A stretch of DNA of 64,000 bases. Source: Gandjariella thermophila. GTDB taxonomy: Bacteria > Actinomycetota > Actinomycetes > Mycobacteriales > Pseudonocardiaceae. The notes under the pieces were generated by a model. That model was not told the origin of the DNA, did not search any database, and saw only the letters and a list, made by a program, of their open reading frames with translations. The stretch is taken from contig NZ_BJFL01000006.1 of assembly GCF_005405885.1 (NCBI RefSeq), positions 1-64,000 on the forward strand, written 5' to 3'. Shown here piece by piece: positions 17,065-25,084 of this stretch; position 1 is the first letter of the stretch; every line of letters starts with the position of its first letter. The translations under genes and the position numbers were made by a program.

Positions 17065-18273
17065 TCAGCCTCCGATCACCCGCAACGAGACCCAGAGTGC
17101 CACCACGGCGAGCACCAGGCTGGCCGGCACGGTGAGCAGGCCGAGCCGGGTGAACTCGCCGAGGTCCACCTCGGTGCGGTGGGCACGCATGACCCGCCGC
17201 CACAGCAAGGTGGCCAGGGAGCCGGCGTAGGTGAGGTTGGGGCCGATGTTCACGCCCAGCAGCACGGCGAGCACCGCACCGGAACCGGCCGGAGCGGCCA
17301 GCGGCAGCAGAACCAGCACGGCGGGCAGGTTGTTGATCACGTTCGCCAGCACGGCGGCCACCGCGGCGGTGCCCAGCAGCCCGAGCAGCCCGGCGCCGCT
17401 GGGGATGAGATCATCCAGCGCCCGGGCGAGGCCGTTGTCGACCACGGCACGCACCACGACGCCCAGCGCCAGCACGAAGAGCAGGAACGGCAGCGCCGCC
17501 GCGCGGACGACGGCGAGCGGGCTGGTACCGCGGCCGGGGAGGGCACGGGCGGCGAGGACCAGCGCGCCGGCGGCGGCCACCCATGCCGGCGGCACGCCGA
17601 ATGCCGAGGCGACCACGAAACCGATCAGCGTGCCGGCCACGGTGGCCAGCGCGAACACCGGGCGCTCCGGCGGTTGCCCGGCACCGGGCGGCGGGGCCCC
17701 GGCGCCGAGGTCGGTGGCGAAGAACCGCCGGAACACCGCGTACTCGGTGGCGATCGCGACCAGCCACGGCAACCCCATCAGCGCGGCGAACCGGGTGAAG
17801 CTCAGCCCGCTGGCCGCGTACGCCAGCAGGTTGGTCAGGTTGGACACCGGCAACAGCAGGGACCCGGTGTTGGACAGGTGGGTGCACGCGTAGACGTGCG
17901 GCTTGGGTCGCACGCCAACCCGCGCGGCGGTCGCGAACACCACCGGGGTGAGCAACACCACCGTGGCGTCCAGGCTGAGCACGGCGGTGATCAGGGCCGC
18001 GGTGACGAACACCTGGACCAGCAGCCGCCGCGGCTTGGCCGCGGCGGCCCGGGCCATCCAGTCCCCGCACGCGCGGAACAGTCCCTCGGCGTCACACAGG
18101 TGCGCCAGCACCAGCACCGCCGCCAGGAAGCCGACCACCGGGCCCAGCCGCGCGGTCTCGGCGGCGGCCTGGTGTACTGGTACCGCCCCAGTGCCGATCA
18201 GCACGGCCGCTGCGGGCACCGCGACCACCGCCTCGGCCCAGCCCCACGGCCGCATCACCGCGAAGGCCAGCAC
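17065..18273 (-). CDS. Ion transporter superfamily permease (ArsB/SLC13-like)
   Basis: About eleven hydrophobic helices, with two Asn/Pro-rich half-helix signatures typical of the IT superfamily: THLSNTGSLLLPVSNLTN in the first half and NVINNLPAVLVLLP...GVNIGPNLTYAGSLATLLW in the second. These proteins carry arsenite, Na+/H+ or dicarboxylates; ArsB-like anion export is plausible, but no arsR or arsC is nearby. The assigned GTG 18273 lies inside what looks like the first TM helix; the same frame continues upstream (LSAPLAEALSAALLLL) without a standard start codon, so the true start may be a CTG near 18310. Followed 3 bases later by the Usp gene. Confidence 0.75.
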   Translation of the reverse strand: MLAFAVMRPWGWAEAVVAVPAAAVLIGTGAVPVHQAAAETARLGPVVGFLAAVLVLAHLCDAEGLFRACGDWMARAAAAKPRRLLVQVFVTAALITAVLSLDATVVLLTPVVFATAARVGVRPKPHVYACTHLSNTGSLLLPVSNLTNLLAYAASGLSFTRFAALMGLPWLVAIATEYAVFRRFFATDLGAGAPPPGAGQPPERPVFALATVAGTLIGFVVASAFGVPPAWVAAAGALVLAARALPGRGTSPLAVVRAAALPFLLFVLALGVVVRAVVDNGLARALDDLIPSGAGLLGLLGTAAVAAVLANVINNLPAVLVLLPLAAPAGSGAVLAVLLGVNIGPNLTYAGSLATLLWRRVMRAHRTEVDLGEFTRLGLLTVPASLVLAVVALWVSLRVIGG

Positions 18274-18471
18274 CAGCAGGAGCAGGGCGGCGGACAGGGC
18301 CTCCGCGAGCGGCGCGCTCAGATGCAGATCCTCTCGGGTGACTGGGCTGAGCCGGGCAGGACGGCCCGCCCGGCCGCACGACTCCTTACCCTACGACCGG
18401 GCAGGGCCGCAGGCGTCCGGCTCGGGATTCGCCCGGTCCGGCGCGAACGGATTGTGTGCCGGTCGGAAAGC

Positions 18472-19425
18472 TCACCGCGGGTCGCCGGCCGCATCGGCGG
18501 AGCGGGGTCGCGTGCTCGCGGCGAACGCGTCGGCCGCCGCCAGGTCGAAGTCACCGTGGTCGCTGCCCAGGCCCTGCGCGACCAGCGCCGCCGCGGCCGC
18601 ACCCAGCACCGCGGCGTCGACCGGCGACCGGCCCAGCGCGACGCCGCGCAGGAAGCCGGCGGAGAACGCGTCACCGCATCCGGTGGTGTCCACCACGTCG
18701 ACCGCGAACGCGGGTACCCGGTCCGCCCGGTCCCCGCTGACGATCAGCGCGCCGTCGGCGCCGCAGGTGACCGCGACCGTTCCGGCGCCCGCGTCGAGCA
18801 GCGTGTGCGCGCCGTCCAGCACGTCGTCCGCCCCGGTGAAGCCGAGCGCCTGGTCGTCGTTGGGCAGGATGTAGTCGGTGTACGGGAGCGCGGCGGCGAT
18901 CAGGTCGAGACTGCCCATGGCGCCAGGGGCGAGCAGGTCCACCGAGGTCACCACGCCGTGCCCGCGCGCGAAGGACAGGATGCGGGCGGCGGTCTCCGCG
19001 CCGATCAACTCCGGCCCGCCGAGGTGCAGGTGGGTGGCCCGCTCGATCGCGGACCACGGCACGTCCTCCGGACCGTAGGTGATGTTGGCGCCGAGCAGGT
19101 GCAGCGACGGCCGTTCGCCGCTGGGGCGAATCGGCAGCACGCTGGCCGAGGTGGGGGTGTCCGCGCGGCGGACGAGAAGCTCGGTGTCGACGCCGGCCCG
19201 CCGCAGCAACCGCACCAGCAGGTCGCCGGTGGCGTCCGCGCCGATCGCGCCTGCGCTGCGCACCGAGGCGCCGAGCTTGGCCAGGGTGAGCGCGGTGCCG
19301 CCCGCGGTGCCGGCCGCGGTGATCCGGATGTCGTCGACCAGGGCGGCGCCCTGCCCCTCGGGAATGGCGTCCACCGGCCGGAGGAGCACGTCCAGCACAT
19401 GCACGCCCAGCGTGATCACGTTCAT
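18472..19425 (-). CDS. PfkB-family carbohydrate kinase
   Basis: 317 residues with both PfkB signatures: an N-terminal GGTALTLAKLGASVRSAGAIGAD region and the C-terminal DTTGCGDAFSAGF box carrying the catalytic Asp and the anion hole. It should phosphorylate a sugar, nucleoside or sugar-like alcohol; the substrate is not predictable. It is the third gene of the amine oxidase-aldolase-kinase operon and overlaps the aldolase by 4 bases. A kinase plus class II aldolase pair typically phosphorylates a ketose and then splits it. The start is ATG 19425. Confidence 0.85.
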   Translation of the reverse strand: MNVITLGVHVLDVLLRPVDAIPEGQGAALVDDIRITAAGTAGGTALTLAKLGASVRSAGAIGADATGDLLVRLLRRAGVDTELLVRRADTPTSASVLPIRPSGERPSLHLLGANITYGPEDVPWSAIERATHLHLGGPELIGAETAARILSFARGHGVVTSVDLLAPGAMGSLDLIAAALPYTDYILPNDDQALGFTGADDVLDGAHTLLDAGAGTVAVTCGADGALIVSGDRADRVPAFAVDVVDTTGCGDAFSAGFLRGVALGRSPVDAAVLGAAAAALVAQGLGSDHGDFDLAAADAFAASTRPRSADAAGDPR

Positions 19426-20069
19426 CGGCGCTCAGCCTTCCGTGTGGTGCCGTACTGCCGCGCGATCGCGGCCTCGATCACGGCGGCCTGCTGCCGCTCG
19501 TCCAGCGCGCGCGGGGTGCCGAGCGCGGCGGCACGCCAGTAGACGCCGCACGCCCACTCCAGCAGCAGGGCGTGCTCGACGGCCCTGTCGAGGGTGTCGG
19601 CGTGGGTGACCGCGCCGTGGTTGGCGAGCAGCGCCACCGCCCGGCCGTCCAGCGCGGCGAGCACCGACTCGGCGAGTTCGGGGGTGCCGAAGGTGGCGTA
19701 CGGCGCGACCCGCACCGACCCGCCGAGGGCGAGCATCTGGTAGTGCACGCACGGCACCTCGTCCAGCACGCAGGACAGCGCGGTGGCCATCGGCGCGTGG
19801 GTGTGCACCACCGCGCTCGCGCCGTACCGCCGGTACACGCCGAGGTGCAGGTCCAGCTCCGAGGTGGGCGCCAGCTCACCGGCCACCACGGCGCCCGCGG
19901 TGTCCACCACGGTGACCTGCTCGGCGGTGATCTCGGCGAGCACCGCGCCGGTGGCGGTCACCGCGACCCGGTCGCCGGTGCGCACGCTGACGTTTCCCGC
20001 AGTGCCGATCAGCAGTCCCTCGGCGGCCAGCCGCCGGCAGGCGGCCGCGACCTCGGCCCGGTCGCTCAC
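19422..20069 (-). CDS. Class II aldolase/adducin family protein (FucA/AraD-like)
   Basis: 215 residues with the zinc-dependent class II aldolase features: GTAGNVSVR near the N-terminus, the TSELDLHLGVYR segment with the catalytic acid, the HTHAP metal-binding histidines and a third His in ANHGAV. The family includes fuculose-phosphate aldolase and ribulose-5-phosphate epimerase. GTG 20069 shares GTGA with the stop of the amine oxidase. With the following PfkB kinase it suggests degradation of a phosphorylated sugar or polyol to a three-carbon unit plus an aldehyde; the actual substrate is unknown. Confidence 0.87.
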   Translation of the reverse strand: MSDRAEVAAACRRLAAEGLLIGTAGNVSVRTGDRVAVTATGAVLAEITAEQVTVVDTAGAVVAGELAPTSELDLHLGVYRRYGASAVVHTHAPMATALSCVLDEVPCVHYQMLALGGSVRVAPYATFGTPELAESVLAALDGRAVALLANHGAVTHADTLDRAVEHALLLEWACGVYWRAAALGTPRALDERQQAAVIEAAIARQYGTTRKAERR

Positions 20070-21541
20070 CCGAGCACCTCGGCGGCGGCGCGCTCGCCGG
20101 CCCGCACCGCGCCGTCCATGTAACCGGACCAGTAGGTGGACGTCTCGGTGCCGGCCCAGTGCACCAGCCCGAACGGCTGCCGGATGGTGGAGCCGTACCG
20201 CAGCATCGTGCCGGTGCCCATGCCGGCCACCGGGCCGCCGAGCGACCAGCGCTCGTGCGTCCAGTCGTGCTCCACGTAGTCGATAGCGTTCAGCGCCTGG
20301 GGACCGAAGAACTGCGCGAACTGCCGCAGCACGCCGGCGCGCCGCTCGGCCAGCGGTCGGTTGCCCCAGTCCGCCCAGGTCGCGCCGCCGATGAAGGCCA
20401 TCAGCACGCCGACCGACGCGTCCGGCGGGCAGTTGTCGAAGCACACCCGCACCGGGGCGGTGTCGCTCACCGCCATGCCGGACAGGCCCGCCGCGCGCCA
20501 GAACGGCGTGTCGTACACCGCGTCGACCTTCATCAGCGCGCCCATGGGCATGCGTTCCAGCAGTTGCAGCCGCTTCGGCGGCAGCAGCGGATCCCAGTCA
20601 ATGCCCACCACCAGCGGTGGCGGCACGGCGACGATCACCTTCGACGCGGTGACCACACCGCGGTCGCTGGTGACCGTGACGGTGGAGCCGTTCTGGCTGA
20701 TCTTCCGCACCGGGGCGTTGAGCGCGACGGCGTCGCCGAGTTGCTGGGCCATCCGGATCGAGATGAGCTGCGATCCGCCGACGATCCGGGAGTCCTGGGC
20801 GCCGTCGCTGGTGCCGGCCGAGCGCTCGAACGTGCCGGGGTTGCGCTCGTCGCCCTCGGTCGCGATGTACCACAGGAAGAACAGCAGCGAGACGTCCCGG
20901 GCGTCGGCGCCGAGCAGCGGCTGGAGGTAGGACTCGATCAGCTTGGCGGTGTTCGGGTTGACCGTGGTGGACTTGATCCAGTCGTGCAGCGAGGTGGCGT
21001 CCCAGTCGGCCGCGTTGGCAGCCGTCCACGGCGCGTCGACCGGGACCTGCTGGGACATCTGGTCGATCCGGGTCTGCAGCACCGCGGCGTCGGGCAGGAT
21101 CGTCGGGTCGGGCGGGATCGTGCCGGTGTAGCGCTGCGGCGGCAGCCCGTTGGCCACGTAGACGTTGTCGCCCTGGGCGTACTCCTTGAAGGTCTGGATG
21201 CGCAGTTCGGCGAGCAGCGCGAGCACCCGGTCCTGGGTGGGGCCGACGAACGCGCCGCCGGACTCGACCACCGAGCCGTTCGCCAGCGTGTGGTTCAGTG
21301 TGCGGCCGCCGACCCGGTCGCGGGCCTCCAGCACCAGCACCGACGGGCCGGCCGCGGCGATCCGCCGCGCGGCCACCAGGCCGGAGATCCCGCCGCCCAC
21401 CACGACGACGTCCACAGTGGACGGTAGCCGGCCGGTGGTGCTCGCGGACGCGGTCCCGGTCAGCCCGCCCGTGGCGGCAAGGGCGCCGGCGGCGGCTATC
21501 CCACCGAGCAGGTTCCTGCGGCTGAAGTCCAGTCGTCCCAT
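20066..21541 (-). CDS. Tat-exported flavin monoamine oxidase
   Basis: The N-terminus has a twin-arginine signal (SRRNLLGG followed by an Ala/Gly core and ASA cleavage site), so the folded flavoprotein is exported. The mature protein begins with the FAD-binding dinucleotide fold VVVVGGGISGLVAARR and the amine oxidase box EARDRVGGRTLNH; the C-terminal WAGTETSTYWSGYMDGAVRAGERAA region matches the FAD-covering motif of MAO and putrescine oxidases. It should oxidise a primary amine to aldehyde, ammonia and H2O2. ATG 21541 has GGGAG 5 bases upstream; upstream frame extension is not conserved. First gene of the operon; divergent from the TetR gene with 76 bp between. Confidence 0.88.
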   Translation of the reverse strand: MGRLDFSRRNLLGGIAAAGALAATGGLTGTASASTTGRLPSTVDVVVVGGGISGLVAARRIAAAGPSVLVLEARDRVGGRTLNHTLANGSVVESGGAFVGPTQDRVLALLAELRIQTFKEYAQGDNVYVANGLPPQRYTGTIPPDPTILPDAAVLQTRIDQMSQQVPVDAPWTAANAADWDATSLHDWIKSTTVNPNTAKLIESYLQPLLGADARDVSLLFFLWYIATEGDERNPGTFERSAGTSDGAQDSRIVGGSQLISIRMAQQLGDAVALNAPVRKISQNGSTVTVTSDRGVVTASKVIVAVPPPLVVGIDWDPLLPPKRLQLLERMPMGALMKVDAVYDTPFWRAAGLSGMAVSDTAPVRVCFDNCPPDASVGVLMAFIGGATWADWGNRPLAERRAGVLRQFAQFFGPQALNAIDYVEHDWTHERWSLGGPVAGMGTGTMLRYGSTIRQPFGLVHWAGTETSTYWSGYMDGAVRAGERAAAEVLG

Positions 21542-21578
21542 CGAGACTCCCTCACGCGCCGGCCCCCTGCGAGAAAGC

Positions 21579-21597
21579 TGAACCCGAGTCAGGTTCG
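21579..21597. promoter_or_regulatory. Palindrome between amine oxidase operon and TetR gene (candidate operator)
   Basis: GAACC (21580-21584) and GGTTC (21592-21596) face each other over 7 bases, centred in the 76-bp divergent intergenic space and just before a TTGTAC at 21604. This is the usual place for an autoregulating TetR operator. Confidence 0.5.
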
Positions 21598-21617
21598 AGT
21601 ATTTGTACAGTGGTGCC

Positions 21618-22256
21618 ATGGCTACCGCAAGGCCCGCTGCCGGCTCGGTCACCAGCCGGCGCGCCCCCACCCAGCAGCGCAGCCGGGAACGCTTCGCGCG
21701 CATCCTGGACGCCGCCGCCGCGCTGATCACCGACAACGGTGTGGCGGGCCTGAGCACTCGGGCCATCGCCGCCCGCGCCGGCATCCCGGTCGCGTCGCTC
21801 TACCAGTACTTCGCCGACCGCGACGAGATCATCCTGGCGCTCGTGCAGCGGGACACCGCCGAGATGGACCAGCAGGTGGCCGAGGCCGTCGCCGCACTGG
21901 AGGAACCCACCCTCCGCTCGCTGATCACCGCGACCATGCGGGCCTTCGTCCGCGTCTACCACCGCCGGCCGGCGTTCGTGATGATCTGGTGGCGCGGCCG
22001 CACCAACCGCGCGGTGGTGGAGTTCTGCCGGGCGCACAACCGCCAGATCGCCCGCACGCTGCACGACTACGCCACCAGGGCCGGGCTGGTCGACCCCGAG
22101 GTCCCGCTGCGGGTGGCCGAGCTGGCCGTGGAGGTCGGCGACCGGGTGTTCCAGGTCGCCTTCGAACGTGACCTGCGCGGCGACCCCTGGGTGATCGAGC
22201 AGGGCATCGACCTCGTCACCGGCTACCTCGAACGCTTCGCCGCCAACGACGCCTGA
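21618..22256 (+). CDS. TetR family transcriptional regulator
   Basis: Typical TetR layout: N-terminal HTH (RILDAAAALITDNGVAGLSTRAIAARAGIPVASLYQYFADRDEI, about residues 22-65) and a helical ligand-binding C-terminal domain of about 140 residues. ATG 21618 is preferred over an upstream TTG. It is transcribed away from the amine oxidase-aldolase-kinase operon, with a palindrome between them, so local repression of that operon and of itself is the simplest model. The ligand could be the amine or its aldehyde; that is inference. Confidence 0.88.
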   Translation: MATARPAAGSVTSRRAPTQQRSRERFARILDAAAALITDNGVAGLSTRAIAARAGIPVASLYQYFADRDEIILALVQRDTAEMDQQVAEAVAALEEPTLRSLITATMRAFVRVYHRRPAFVMIWWRGRTNRAVVEFCRAHNRQIARTLHDYATRAGLVDPEVPLRVAELAVEVGDRVFQVAFERDLRGDPWVIEQGIDLVTGYLERFAANDA

Positions 22257-22294
22257 TCCTCGGCGGCACACGCGGCGCTCCGCATCCGCCAACC

Positions 22295-22537
22295 TCAGTC
22301 ACCGGCAGGGACCGGCGCCGATGCCGGCAACGGTGCGCTGATCAGGCAGGCGGTACACGGCATTCCGCACGGCCTCGGCAGCAACTCGGCAACACCCGCC
22401 CGAATCTCGGCACCGCAGTAGGCCACCAGCACATCGGGTATGCGCGGCACGTCCGGGCAGGGCACGACGTGCACGACCCGGCGGGACTCACCGACCACGC
22501 CGGACCTCAGGCGCACCAGCAGGATCGGTGGCGTCAC
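22295..22537 (-). CDS. Small Cys-rich protein of unknown function
   Basis: 80 residues from GTG 22537, overlapping the stop of the upstream small gene by GTGA. The C-terminal half has AYCGAEIRAGVAELLPRPCGMPCTACL, four cysteines in a Cys-x17-Cys-x3-Cys-x2-Cys pattern that could bind zinc. I recall similar small proteins in Pseudonocardiaceae next to HTH regulators but cannot name the family. Its partner gene and the divergent HTH gene form a compact cluster around the palindrome at 22906-22926. Confidence 0.65.
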   Translation of the reverse strand: MTPPILLVRLRSGVVGESRRVVHVVPCPDVPRIPDVLVAYCGAEIRAGVAELLPRPCGMPCTACLISAPLPASAPVPAGD

Positions 22538-22836
22538 CGCGACTGTCCTTTCTGCTGGTCGGCGGGCACGGGGGCGAGGAATGGCGAGTCCGTGCCCGCC
22601 GACGGCCGGCCGCCCCGGGGGCGCGACGGGTCGACCGGAGGTCGAGCAGAGCGCAGCCGACGAGCAAGACACGCGCACCAACTGGAGATCCGGGCGCGTG
22701 CGACGGTGACGGTGATCGATCGGGTCCACCAGCGCATCAAGCCGTGCACGAGTGTTTCCACTGTCAGTGCCACCGGCACGATGCCAAGGGCGCCGACCAG
22801 CACCGCGATGCGCACCACCGGATCGACCTCGACCAC
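22534..22836 (-). CDS. Small single-pass membrane protein of unknown function
   Basis: 100 residues starting at GTG 22836, which has a strong GGAGGTG 7 bases upstream. Residues 8-29 (RIAVLVGALGIVPVALTVET) form one TM helix; the remainder is basic and would be cytoplasmic, with a Cys-Ala-Cys pair. It overlaps the Cys-rich gene by 4 bases, so the two are translationally coupled. It is divergent from the HTH regulator at 22937 and is probably controlled through the shared palindrome. Confidence 0.6.
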   Translation of the reverse strand: MVEVDPVVRIAVLVGALGIVPVALTVETLVHGLMRWWTRSITVTVARARISSWCACLARRLRSARPPVDPSRPRGGRPSAGTDSPFLAPVPADQQKGQSR

Positions 22837-22905
22837 GATCCATCACCTCCCGACACGGTGACCCAACTGTCGACCGAAGATCGCCGCTCAGCCCATACCG
22901 CCATA

Positions 22906-22926
22906 TACATCTCACGGTGAGATGTA
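22906..22926. promoter_or_regulatory. Perfect 21-bp palindrome (operator candidate)
   Basis: TACATCTCAC (22906-22915), a single G, and GTGAGATGTA (22917-22926) form a perfect inverted repeat. It ends 10 bases before the GTG of the HTH gene and lies 70 bases upstream of the divergent small membrane gene. Size, symmetry and location fit a dimeric regulator binding site, most simply of the HTH protein itself. Confidence 0.7.
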
Positions 22927-22936
22927 AGGTGATCAT

Positions 22937-23776
22937 GTGGCCGAGTCGACGGGAGTGCCGCTTGTGTTGCCAGCGTGGGCGTGGCAGCGGGAGGACGTAC
23001 GCGATGCCCTCCGTACCCGTGACGTTTCCGCGCTCTTCCGCGCTGCTCAGCGGTACACAGGAGCCAGCCAGTCAAGGATTGCGATTGCCACGGGGATGCT
23101 GCAAGGACGGGTCAGCGAGATTGTCCGGAACACTCGCGCTGTTACGACACTGGATCTGTTCGAACGGATAGCTGATGGCCTCAGCATGCCGGACGACGCG
23201 CGGATGCTCATGGGACTTGCACCAAGGCACCCAGCCGGGCTTGATCATCTCAGCGCAAGCGGCAGGGCCGAATTGATTGCCGTGTACCCGACTCAGTCTA
23301 CGGCACTGTCCGACATACAAGGCCTGGCCAACGCCGCCAAAGAAGTGGACATATTGGCCGTGCGCGGCCTCGGGATTATCGGACTCAACGACTCGATTCT
23401 GCGGTCTTTTGTCAAGTTTGGGGCGCCAACGGTTCGCGTCCTACTACTCGACCCTGACTGCGAAGCCGCACACCGCCGCGCAAGCGAGGTCGGCGAGAGC
23501 TACGGCAGTTTCAGCAGCGGCATTCGACTGTCCATCGAACGGCTCCGTGAACTGGCGGCAGCAGGCGTGGACGTGGAGGGCCACATCTACGACCTACTGC
23601 CAACCTGGCGCGTGATCGGACTTGACAACACTCTGTTCGTTTCAGCGTTCGGAGAGATTCACGAGGGGCATACCTCACCGATGTACCGCATCGCTGGCTC
23701 GCCGCATGGTGCCCTGCATCGCGGCTTTCGTAGGTTCATGGGGGAGCTTCGCCGTACGGCGCGGCGTGTCGTGTGA
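22937..23776 (+). CDS. XRE-type HTH regulator with C-terminal sensor-like domain (DUF5919-like)
   Basis: Residues about 25-80 form a lambda-repressor-type HTH (AAQRYTGASQSRIAIATGMLQGRVSEIVRN). The C-terminal 170 residues are alpha/beta with VDILAVRGLGIIGLND, VRVLLLDPDCEAAHRRASEVGE and a late HEGHTSPMYRI segment; this recalls the DUF5919 domain, whose fold resembles phospholipase D, but I hold that loosely. GTG 22937 has AAGGTG 5 bases upstream. The gene is directly followed by the CYTH gene 14 bases downstream. Codon use is less GC-biased than neighbours, possibly reflecting transfer. Confidence 0.7.
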   Translation: MAESTGVPLVLPAWAWQREDVRDALRTRDVSALFRAAQRYTGASQSRIAIATGMLQGRVSEIVRNTRAVTTLDLFERIADGLSMPDDARMLMGLAPRHPAGLDHLSASGRAELIAVYPTQSTALSDIQGLANAAKEVDILAVRGLGIIGLNDSILRSFVKFGAPTVRVLLLDPDCEAAHRRASEVGESYGSFSSGIRLSIERLRELAAAGVDVEGHIYDLLPTWRVIGLDNTLFVSAFGEIHEGHTSPMYRIAGSPHGALHRGFRRFMGELRRTARRVV

Positions 23777-23790
23777 AGCGGGAGGTAGCA

Positions 23791-24363
23791 ATGGCGGTGG
23801 AGGCGGAGCTCAAGGCACGTGTGCGGGATGCCGACGCCGTGCGGAAGCGGCTCGACCAGCGCGCGCGGCCGGAGGTCAGCACGTACTGGGATCGCTACTT
23901 CGACTACCCGGACCGCCGACTCTCCAACGCCGGGCGGGAACTGCGGCTACGCACCGTCGAAACCGCCGATGGTCGGCGACGGTCGATACTCACCTACAAG
24001 GAGCCTCCGGTCGACGCGGCCAGCGGTTCGAAACCCGAACACGAGACAACCGTCGGAGACGCCGAAGTGATCGCCACGGCGCTTGCGGCGCTGGGCGTCG
24101 AGAACTTCCTCTCCTTCGAGAAGCGCTGCACGAACTACCGGTTCACCGCCCATGGTCGCGAACTACTGGCCACTCTGGTACGCGTGCCGGAGCTGGGCGA
24201 TGAGGTCTTCATCGAGTTGGAGACGATCGTCGGGACCGAGGACGTGGCGGATGCACTGCGCGTGGTCCGCGCCGTGCTCGCGGAGCTCGGGGTCAGCGAG
24301 TCCGACCTGTCCAGCGAGACGTACACGGACGCCGTCGCGGCACGTCGGCAGGCCAACCGATAG
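23791..24363 (+). CDS. CYTH domain protein (class IV adenylate cyclase/triphosphatase-like)
   Basis: 190 residues of a CYTH triphosphate tunnel enzyme. The N-terminal signature ExExK is present as Glu4-Ala-Glu6-Leu-Lys8. The following charged strands RELRLRTVET, ILTYKEPP, HETTVGD, KRCTNYRF and EVFIELETIV supply the Arg, Lys and Glu side chains that line the tunnel and bind metal and triphosphate. Members make cAMP (CyaB) or hydrolyse thiamine triphosphate or inorganic triphosphate; which applies here is unknown. ATG 23791 with GGGAGG is chosen over an in-frame GTG at 23773. Likely cotranscribed with the HTH gene. Confidence 0.8.
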   Translation: MAVEAELKARVRDADAVRKRLDQRARPEVSTYWDRYFDYPDRRLSNAGRELRLRTVETADGRRRSILTYKEPPVDAASGSKPEHETTVGDAEVIATALAALGVENFLSFEKRCTNYRFTAHGRELLATLVRVPELGDEVFIELETIVGTEDVADALRVVRAVLAELGVSESDLSSETYTDAVAARRQANR

Positions 24364-24427
24364 CCCGGCAGGCCGTCGGTCGGCGTGGCGACCTACCGAT
24401 CCACACGGACGGTCTTGACGCGGAATT

Positions 24428-24455
24428 CGTAACGTTGTTTAGTAACAGTGTTACG
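24428..24455. promoter_or_regulatory. GTAAC repeat cluster upstream of a membrane protein gene
   Basis: GTAAC occurs at 24429-24433 and 24442-24446 and is inverted as GTTAC at 24450-24454. The last two form GTAAC-AGT-GTTAC, and the outer pair forms CGTAAC-N16-GTTACG. This lies 25-52 bases upstream of the ATG at 24480, overlapping any promoter, and is AT-rich for this genome. It resembles a TetR- or MarR-type operator, though no such gene adjoins. Confidence 0.5.
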
Positions 24456-24479
24456 ACATCGTGGGCGACGGGAGTAGGG

Positions 24480-24896
24480 ATGCCAGCGCTGGTGCTCAGC
24501 ACGGAGACCCGAGTCATCGCGGGGATCGTGCTGCTGACGATCGTGACCATCGAGTTCGGTGGCTACTTCATGACCCGCATCGCCCGCGGCGCGGTGCCGA
24601 TGACGGAGTTCCAGAAGACGTTCGCCCGGGCTGGGCACGGCCACGCCGGCGTGCTGGTCACGTTGAGCCTGGTGTGCCTGGTGCTGGCGGACGCCGCGGC
24701 GCTGCCGGGTGCGACCGGATGGCTCGCCCGCCTCGGTGTGCCCGTGGCGGCACTGCTCATTCCCGGCGGTTTCTTCTTCTCCTCCATGGGGCGCGACGTC
24801 GTCCGGCCCAACAAGCTGATCTGGCTGGTCTGGACCGGTGCCCTCGCGCTGGCCGCCGGCGTCGTCTCCCTGGGCGTCGGCCTACTCACCACCTGA
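24480..24896 (+). CDS. Small four-helix membrane protein of unknown function
   Basis: 138 residues with four predicted TM helices (about residues 9-30, 48-67, 75-97 and 110-133). A conserved-looking His-rich turn ARAGHGHAGVLV precedes helix 2, and FFFSSMGRDVVRPNKL lies between helices 3 and 4. ATG 24480 follows GGGAGTAGG. I do not recognise the family with certainty; similar small proteins occur widely in actinobacteria near TetR regulators. The repeat cluster upstream indicates specific regulation. Confidence 0.65.
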   Translation: MPALVLSTETRVIAGIVLLTIVTIEFGGYFMTRIARGAVPMTEFQKTFARAGHGHAGVLVTLSLVCLVLADAAALPGATGWLARLGVPVAALLIPGGFFFSSMGRDVVRPNKLIWLVWTGALALAAGVVSLGVGLLTT

Positions 24897-25084
24897 AGTC
24901 CGCACCTGGGCGAGGGCTCTCCCGTCCTGCGAGGTGGAACGGGCCCGAACCGGATGGGGAACTGGCGCGTACCTGTGGGTGGTGACCCGGCGGCGCGGCC
25001 GTGGCCGGCGTCCAGCGTCGGTGGCCCGCGATCGTGCCGGTGTGCCCGGTGGACCTTGGCGGGGTCCGACAGGGAGGGACGGCC

